Below are positions 34,586-36,168 of a stretch of 36,168 nucleotides of DNA, in pieces (the stretch's first letter is position 1; every line of letters starts with the position of its first letter). The DNA comes from an uncultured Candidatus Saccharibacteria bacterium (GTDB lineage: Bacteria > Patescibacteriota > Saccharimonadia > Saccharimonadales > CAIOMD01): assembly GCA_903859365.1 (NCBI GenBank), contig CAIOMD010000005.1:1-36168 (forward strand). The letters are read 5' to 3'. A program made the position numbers and the translations under genes. Under the pieces are notes generated by a model, which had not been told where the DNA came from, searched no databases, and was given only the letters and a program-made list of their open reading frames with translations.

Positions 34586-36168
34586 TTAGTGCTTCTTTAT
34601 CTTTGCTTTTGCAAGCAAATGTATGAGTTGGTTATTTGCTCCGGGGACCAATGAAAGAACAGAATTCTGATCTGAATTAGGAGGAGTAACCAGCGAATCA
34701 TATTGGTCTGCAATACCTAAAATAGCAAGAGCTTGTTTGAGGGTAATTGTTTTAGTTGGAGCAGTAATATTTAACGGCGTATTTATAAATTGAACGTTGC
34801 CATTGAGGGAAGCGGTAAAATTGTTGGTGCTATCTTGGGAATCCGTTGAGGTATCGGTAACATTAAACTCTAGAGCGTTTTGCTTTGTTTTGATTGTAAG
34901 TTGAGCGCCAATCTTATCAGTTATCGAATCACTAACATTTTGCGAATTGATAAAGAAAGGGAACGAATCAAAGTTTTTAAAATTCAAGCCAGCTTCTATG
35001 TAATTTGTAGTGGGATTCGCAGGATCTGACTTACGTATTTTATAGATTGTTCTTGTTCCTGTATCAACCCAGATATCCACATTATCGCTATCTTTTATAT
35101 TTTTCGCTGAAGAGACGAGGCTATCATACCCAATAAAGTCATTGATAGTTTGTCCACTACCCATAGCCTTAATGTATGTACCAAGCGCATCTTTATCAAG
35201 GGAGTCTCGGATTGCAGTGATATAGCTTTGGACGTTCTGACTATTGAAGCCAACTAAATAATGATAGGTCTTATGACCGTCAACATTTTCAAAACCTATT
35301 TTCTTTTCAATTTTAGTAACAGAATATTTTGAATTTGTTGTGAAGACATATTTAGAATTCACTGTGCCAAAATCTTTAGCAGCTCCATAAAGCTCAGATT
35401 GAGTAAGTGATGGTTTACTTGTGTCAGTTGTATTAATAGGTAATGCATTGGCGAGTGCCCCATCGACTTCTGTATGATTAATTTTAACCCAGTTATTATC
35501 CAAAGCTGAAGTATTGCCGCTGGCACTCGTAAAGCTACTTAATAGATCACCTAATCCTCCGAGTTTCAAATATACATCAGGCGTAGTTTGATTGGGAGCA
35601 ATTATACTTTCTTCCTCTATATCTACATTTCCAAGTCCTAGGCCAGCATTACTGAGATCTATTTTTAATGAGGCTTTTGAATTGAGCTTATCTGATTGAA
35701 AATCTAGAGATCCTGAATAATTCGTATCGCCCGTAGAGATCTTGATGGCGCTAGCAAGCTTGGTACCTTTAAAATTTGATTTAGTAGTGCTATTTAAATA
35801 ACCTACCGTTTTGTCATATGAAACTGCAGTTGTCGATAGTGCGTTACTCCATATTACTGATGGATTCGTCCAATAACCAAAGTAAAAAACCAAACCCCCA
35901 AGGATTAACGTAGCCAATGAAGCTCCAAGAATAATAAACATTTTCTTACTGCTACGTTTGCCAGATTTAGCGGCAGATAAAGGAGTAGCTGGACTTGGAG
36001 GCATTGGTGAATTAAGGGTTTGGTTTACTATTTCTTCTGGTTGATTATTTAGTATTGGTTGTGAATTTACTTTTATTTGCGAGTTATCGCTGCCCATGGA
36101 TAGAGGTTGACCTATTTCTTCTGGTTGATTATTTAGTATTGGTTGTGAATTTACTTTTATTTGCGAGT
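34586..36168 (-). CDS. membrane-anchored protein with repeat-containing N-terminus; 5' end beyond window
   Basis: Frame is open through the window edge upstream of ATG 36097 (..SQIKVNSQPILNNQPEEIGQPLSMGSDNSQIKVNSQPILNNQPEEIVNQ..); one TM, then large extracytoplasmic domain. Confidence 0.7.
   Translation of the reverse strand, partial: SQIKVNSQPILNNQPEEIGQPLSMGSDNSQIKVNSQPILNNQPEEIVNQTLNSPMPPSPATPLSAAKSGKRSSKKMFIILGASLATLILGGLVFYFGYWTNPSVIWSNALSTTAVSYDKTVGYLNSTTKSNFKGTKLASAIKISTGDTNYSGSLDFQSDKLNSKASLKIDLSNAGLGLGNVDIEEESIIAPNQTTPDVYLKLGGLGDLLSSFTSASGNTSALDNNWVKINHTEVDGALANALPINTTDTSKPSLTQSELYGAAKDFGTVNSKYVFTTNSKYSVTKIEKKIGFENVDGHKTYHYLVGFNSQNVQSYITAIRDSLDKDALGTYIKAMGSGQTINDFIGYDSLVSSAKNIKDSDNVDIWVDTGTRTIYKIRKSDPANPTTNYIEAGLNFKNFDSFPFFINSQNVSDSITDKIGAQLTIKTKQNALEFNVTDTSTDSQDSTNNFTASLNGNVQFINTPLNITAPTKTITLKQALAILGIADQYDSLVTPPNSDQNSVLSLVPGANNQLIHLLAKAKIKKH
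36028..36084. repeat. 57-bp direct repeat, copy 1
   Basis: CTATTTCTTCTGGTTGATTATTTAGTATTGGTTGTGAATTTACTTTTATTTGCGAGT. Confidence 0.95.
36112..36168. repeat. 57-bp direct repeat, copy 2 (ends at window edge)
   Basis: Identical to 36028-36084; start-to-start 84 bp = 28 codons. Confidence 0.95.

Noticed and set aside
1-36168. Alternative genetic code (UGA reassigned, as in some CPR lineages).
   Set aside because: UGA ends several well-bounded ORFs (e.g. 6008, 6585, 23555), consistent with the standard bacterial code.
1-36168. CRISPR array, transposon or prophage.
   Set aside because: No regularly spaced repeats with unique spacers, no transposase/integrase motif and no phage structural genes seen by eye; the only clear direct repeat is the coding repeat at the right edge.

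Overview
The window is a gene-dense, AT-rich bacterial chromosomal segment. Compact gene packing, small hypothetical proteins, an envelope-heavy repertoire and standard UGA stops resemble Patescibacteria/CPR (Saccharibacteria-like), but this taxonomic placement is inference. I see no rRNA, CRISPR array, transposase or prophage. Recognisable content: two NUDIX hydrolases (one MTH1-like), a UvrD-type helicase fused to a RecB-like nuclease, aquaporin, an orphan CobO/BtuR-type corrinoid adenosyltransferase, RsmG, GT2 glycosyltransferase, a glycosidase-like protein, SmpB, exonuclease III, HAD phosphatase, a degenerate NAD(P)HX-dehydratase-like protein, sortase, PEGA protein, GltX, two DUF3048 (YerB-like) paralogs, FNR-like oxidoreductase, minimal zincin, MsrA, a protein with three YbjQ-like repeats, BAX inhibitor-1 family protein, CAP protein, EamA and MMPL transporters, peptidase S51 and two tRNAs (Gln-UUG, Leu-CAA). 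The best candidates for something undescribed are: (i) two adjacent small-membrane-protein cassettes (5.6-6.7 kb) sharing a near-identical promoter and a 3' RNA hairpin with the same bulged-U motif but different flanking pairs; (ii) a Phd/YefM-like antitoxin tail overlapping a NUDIX gene at the window start; (iii) widespread -10 boxes 5-9 nt from start codons, suggesting leaderless transcription; (iv) an in-frame 84-bp-period repeat at the N-terminus of the last protein, running off the window edge.
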